Source: Deinococcus sp. (lineage in GTDB: Bacteria; Deinococcota; Deinococci; Deinococcales; Thermaceae). From it: DNA of 6,806 nt. The position numbers and the translations under genes are program-made. This document shows positions 4,987-6,806 of the stretch, in pieces (within the stretch, counting starts at the first letter, position 1; the number at the start of each line of letters is the position of its first letter). The DNA lies in assembly GCA_023382135.1 (NCBI GenBank), contig JAMCQK010000209.1, forward strand, positions 1 through 6,806. The letters run 5' to 3'. A model generated the notes under the pieces. That model was not told the DNA's origin and ran no database searches. It saw only the letters and a program-made list of their open reading frames with translations.

Positions 4987-6552
4987 ATGGCTGATGATAC
5001 CCGCGCATGGATGCAGGAGCTGCTTGCCGAGATGGAAGAGCGGCGTAAGCAGGTGGAGGCCCTTGGGGGCGAGGAGCGCATCCAGAAGCAGCACCAGGCG
5101 GGAAAGCTTACGGCGCGCGAGCGGGTGGAGTATCTGCTTGACCCTGGGAGCTTTGTGGAACTCCAGCCATTAACACAACATCTGGAAACCGGCCTGATGG
5201 AGGGGGCGGATGCCCCTGCCGACGGCGTGATTACTGGCTACGGCAAGATTGCAGGCCGCACGGTGTTTGTGTTCAGCCAGGATTTCACGGTCTTGGGCGG
5301 AAGCCTGGGGAAGATGCACGGCCAGAAAATTGCCCGCGCGATGGACCTGGCGGTCAAGGTGGGTGCGCCTATAGTTGGGTTGAACGACTCGGCGGGTGCG
5401 CGCATCCAAGAGGGGGTGGACAGTCTTTCAGGGTATGGCGAGGTGTTTTACAGAAACGCCATTTACTCCGGCGTGGTTCCGCAGATATCGGCCATCCTTG
5501 GCCCGTGCGCGGGCGGGGCGGTGTACAGCCCGGCGATGACCGACTTTGTGCTGATGAGCCGGGGGACCAGCTACATGTTCATCACCGGGCCGGAGGTGAT
5601 TAAATCGGTTACGCGCGAGGAGGTGTCGTTCGAAGAGCTTGGGGGGGCGGACGTACACAACATGAAGAGCGGGGTGGCTCACCTCGAGGCCGACGGCGAC
5701 GAGGCCGTGCTCGATCTGGTCAAGAAGCTTCTTTCTTACCTGCCCCAGAGCGACCGCGAGAAGCCAGCTATTGTTGAGACCCAGGACCCCAAAGACCGCA
5801 AGACACCGGAACTGCTGGATCTTGTCCACCCGGACCCTAGAAGGCCCTACAACATGCACCAGGTAATCCAGGCCTTGCTGGACGAGAAAGAGTTCCTGGA
5901 GGTTCAGCCGAGCTTTGCCAGGAACATTATTGTGGGGCTGGGCCGCCTGGGCGGCATGTCGGTGGGCATTGTGGCCAACAACCCACGCTTTATGGCGGGA
6001 GCGCTGGACATTCACGCATCGGACAAAGCGGCAAGGTTCATCCGTACTATGGACTCCTTTAACATCCCGGTGCTCACGCTGGTGGATGTTACCGGGTTTC
6101 TTCCGGGTGTGTCACAGGAGCACGCGGGCATTATCCGCCACGGCGCCAAGATGCTGTACGCCTACGCGGAGGCCACGGTTCCAAAAATTACCCTCATCAC
6201 CCGCAAGGCCTATGGCGGCGCGTATCTGGCCATGAACTCCAAGGACATGGGCGCGGACATTGTGCTGGCCTGGCCAACCGCGGCGGTGGCGGTGATGGGC
6301 GCCGAGGGAGCCGCCAACATTATGTATCGCAAGGAGATCCAGAGCTCAGACAACCCGGAGGCCACGCGCAAGGCCAAGATCGAGGAGTACAAGCAGGCCT
6401 TCGATAATCCTTACGTGGCGGCGGGACGCGGCTACATTGACGACGTGGTGAGCCCCGAGGTTACGCGCATGTACCTGATCCGCCACCTGGAGATGCTGTG
6501 GGACAAGCGCGAGGAGAGGCCCTGGAAGAAGCATGGGAATATTCCGCTCTAG
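4987..6552 (+). CDS. Acyl-CoA (propionyl/methylmalonyl-CoA type) carboxylase, carboxyltransferase subunit
   Basis: This complete 521-residue protein is the carboxyltransferase (beta) subunit of a biotin-dependent acyl-CoA carboxylase. It moves a carboxyl group between carboxybiotin and an acyl-CoA such as propionyl-CoA, in the cytoplasm, usually as a hexamer. Two crotonase-like halves are clear. The N-half has GKLTARERVEYLLDPGSF (from residue 39), DGVITGYG (79-86), NDSAGARIQEG (133-143) and the first oxyanion-hole loop GPCAGGAVYSPA (172-183). The C-half has VDVTGFLPG (366-374), HGAKMLYAYAEATVPK (385-400), the second oxyanion loop RKAYGGAYLAMNSKDMGAD (406-424) and AWPTAAVAVMG (428-438), and ends GNIPL. 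L414 sits where propionyl-specific PccB has Asp. GGAY[IL]AMNSK is typical of MmdA and archaeal Pcc. The biotin carboxylase and biotin carrier are not in the window, and a role in a membrane methylmalonyl-CoA decarboxylase cannot be excluded. No in-frame start exists just upstream, so ATG 4987 is used despite lacking a Shine-Dalgarno. Confidence 0.93.
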   Translation: MADDTRAWMQELLAEMEERRKQVEALGGEERIQKQHQAGKLTARERVEYLLDPGSFVELQPLTQHLETGLMEGADAPADGVITGYGKIAGRTVFVFSQDFTVLGGSLGKMHGQKIARAMDLAVKVGAPIVGLNDSAGARIQEGVDSLSGYGEVFYRNAIYSGVVPQISAILGPCAGGAVYSPAMTDFVLMSRGTSYMFITGPEVIKSVTREEVSFEELGGADVHNMKSGVAHLEADGDEAVLDLVKKLLSYLPQSDREKPAIVETQDPKDRKTPELLDLVHPDPRRPYNMHQVIQALLDEKEFLEVQPSFARNIIVGLGRLGGMSVGIVANNPRFMAGALDIHASDKAARFIRTMDSFNIPVLTLVDVTGFLPGVSQEHAGIIRHGAKMLYAYAEATVPKITLITRKAYGGAYLAMNSKDMGADIVLAWPTAAVAVMGAEGAANIMYRKEIQSSDNPEATRKAKIEEYKQAFDNPYVAAGRGYIDDVVSPEVTRMYLIRHLEMLWDKREERPWKKHGNIPL

Positions 6553-6599
6553 CGAAACACTGAACGTCAAAAAGCTATGAGCTAAAAGACAAACGCAGA

Positions 6600-6626
6600 G
6601 GACCTGAGGTTGGCGCCCGAAGGTCC
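6600..6626. repeat. Inverted repeat upstream of the phosphatase gene
   Basis: GGACCT (6600-6605) and AGGTCC (6621-6626) are perfect six-base arms around a 15-base centre that itself contains GGCGCC. The repeat ends two bases before a -10-like TACAAT (6628-6633), so it covers the -35 region of the next gene. That is a typical repressor site; without a T-run it is a poor terminator for the carboxylase gene. Confidence 0.4.
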
Positions 6627-6627
6627 A

Positions 6628-6633
6628 TACAAT
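6628..6633 (+). promoter_or_regulatory. -10-like box placed for a leaderless phosphatase mRNA
   Basis: TACAAT matches TATAAT at five of six positions and is followed by six bases and then ATG 6640. Transcription starting seven bases after the hexamer would begin exactly at the start codon. There is no Shine-Dalgarno at the normal distance, which fits leaderless translation. No strong -35 is visible; that space is filled by the inverted repeat at 6600-6626. Confidence 0.35.
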
Positions 6634-6639
6634 GTCGGT

Positions 6640-6806
6640 ATGTCTTCCATCCAAGTTGTGTTGATGCGGCATGGGCGCTCAGGTGCTGATGACGAGAACG
6701 TGCATGAGGGCCGTTATGACTCTCCCCTTACAGAGGTAGGCCTCGAGCAGGCACGCCTGAGGGTCAAGGACCTGCGAGGAAAGAATCTTACCTTCAATGC
6801 CATTAT
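6640..6806 (+). CDS. Histidine phosphatase (phosphoglycerate-mutase-like) family protein, N-terminal part
   Basis: The first 55 codons of a gene that runs off the window are visible. The histidine phosphatase superfamily removes or transfers phosphate through a phosphohistidine formed on the RHG motif. Here VVLMRHGRS (residues 6-14) gives R10 and the nucleophile H11, and YDSPLTEVGLEQA (26-38) is the standard following helix with PLT..G..QA. The residue after RHG is Arg where Glu is most common, which is tolerated in the family. Members act on sugar phosphates, phosphoproteins or alpha-ribazole phosphate (CobC); with only the N-terminus visible the substrate cannot be chosen. ATG 6640 leaves nine residues before R10, as usual. 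Another ATG at 6632 is out of frame. The gene begins 87 bases after the carboxylase stop and may have its own promoter. Confidence 0.85.
   Translation, partial: MSSIQVVLMRHGRSGADDENVHEGRYDSPLTEVGLEQARLRVKDLRGKNLTFNAI

Noticed and set aside
5428..6015. 195-codon minus-strand ORF inside the carboxylase gene
   Set aside because: It is an antisense shadow of a highly conserved coding frame and its translation matches no family.
6553..6639. Intrinsic terminator after the carboxylase gene
   Set aside because: The only good inverted repeat (6600-6626) has a 15-base centre and no T-run, so it fits an operator better than a terminator.

Overview
The window looks like a bacterial chromosome segment of moderately high GC. 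It holds parts or all of seven genes, and no tRNA, rRNA, CRISPR array, insertion sequence or prophage gene. The gene mix (BluB, a membrane GAF-GAF-GGDEF protein, a UmuC-like Y-family polymerase, and an acyl-CoA carboxylase of the MmdA/archaeal-Pcc type) would suit a Chloroflexota-like or other environmental bacterium. That placement is an impression from family resemblance, not a result.

Layout: 2-217 (+) is the C-terminal end of BluB (lower ligand of vitamin B12). 218-518 is a non-coding gap. 519-2480 (+) is a complete 653-residue membrane-anchored GAF-GAF-GGDEF protein, a predicted diguanylate cyclase. 2481-2741 is a non-coding, hairpin-rich gap. 2742-3089 (+) is an AHSA1-type SRPBCC protein cut short by an in-frame amber codon; its conserved last 20 codons are still readable after the stop, to 3152. 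Facing it, 3546 down to 3183 (-), is a TfoX N-domain gene with a clean start and a strong Shine-Dalgarno, broken by one stop codon and two one-base frameshifts. 4832-3615 (-) is a Y-family DNA polymerase upstream of the tfoX-like gene, probably co-transcribed with it. 4833-4986 is a divergent promoter region. 4987-6552 (+) is a complete acyl-CoA (propionyl/methylmalonyl-CoA type) carboxylase carboxyltransferase. 6640 to the window end (+) is the start of a histidine phosphatase.

The genes do not form one obvious pathway. BluB and the carboxylase are loosely linked, because propionyl-CoA made or used by the carboxylase usually connects to B12-dependent methylmalonyl-CoA mutase, but no gene here proves that link. 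The polymerase/tfoX-like pair reads as one minus-strand unit.

No convincing new multi-gene system is visible. The points most worth a second look are: the GGDEF domain carries Asn where the guanine-contacting Asp normally sits; two neighbouring convergent genes are both broken near their 3' ends; the carboxylase and phosphatase have -10-like boxes placed for leaderless transcripts, the phosphatase one with an operator-like inverted repeat across its -35 region; and a perfect 12-bp palindrome occupies the ribosome-binding region of the polymerase gene.
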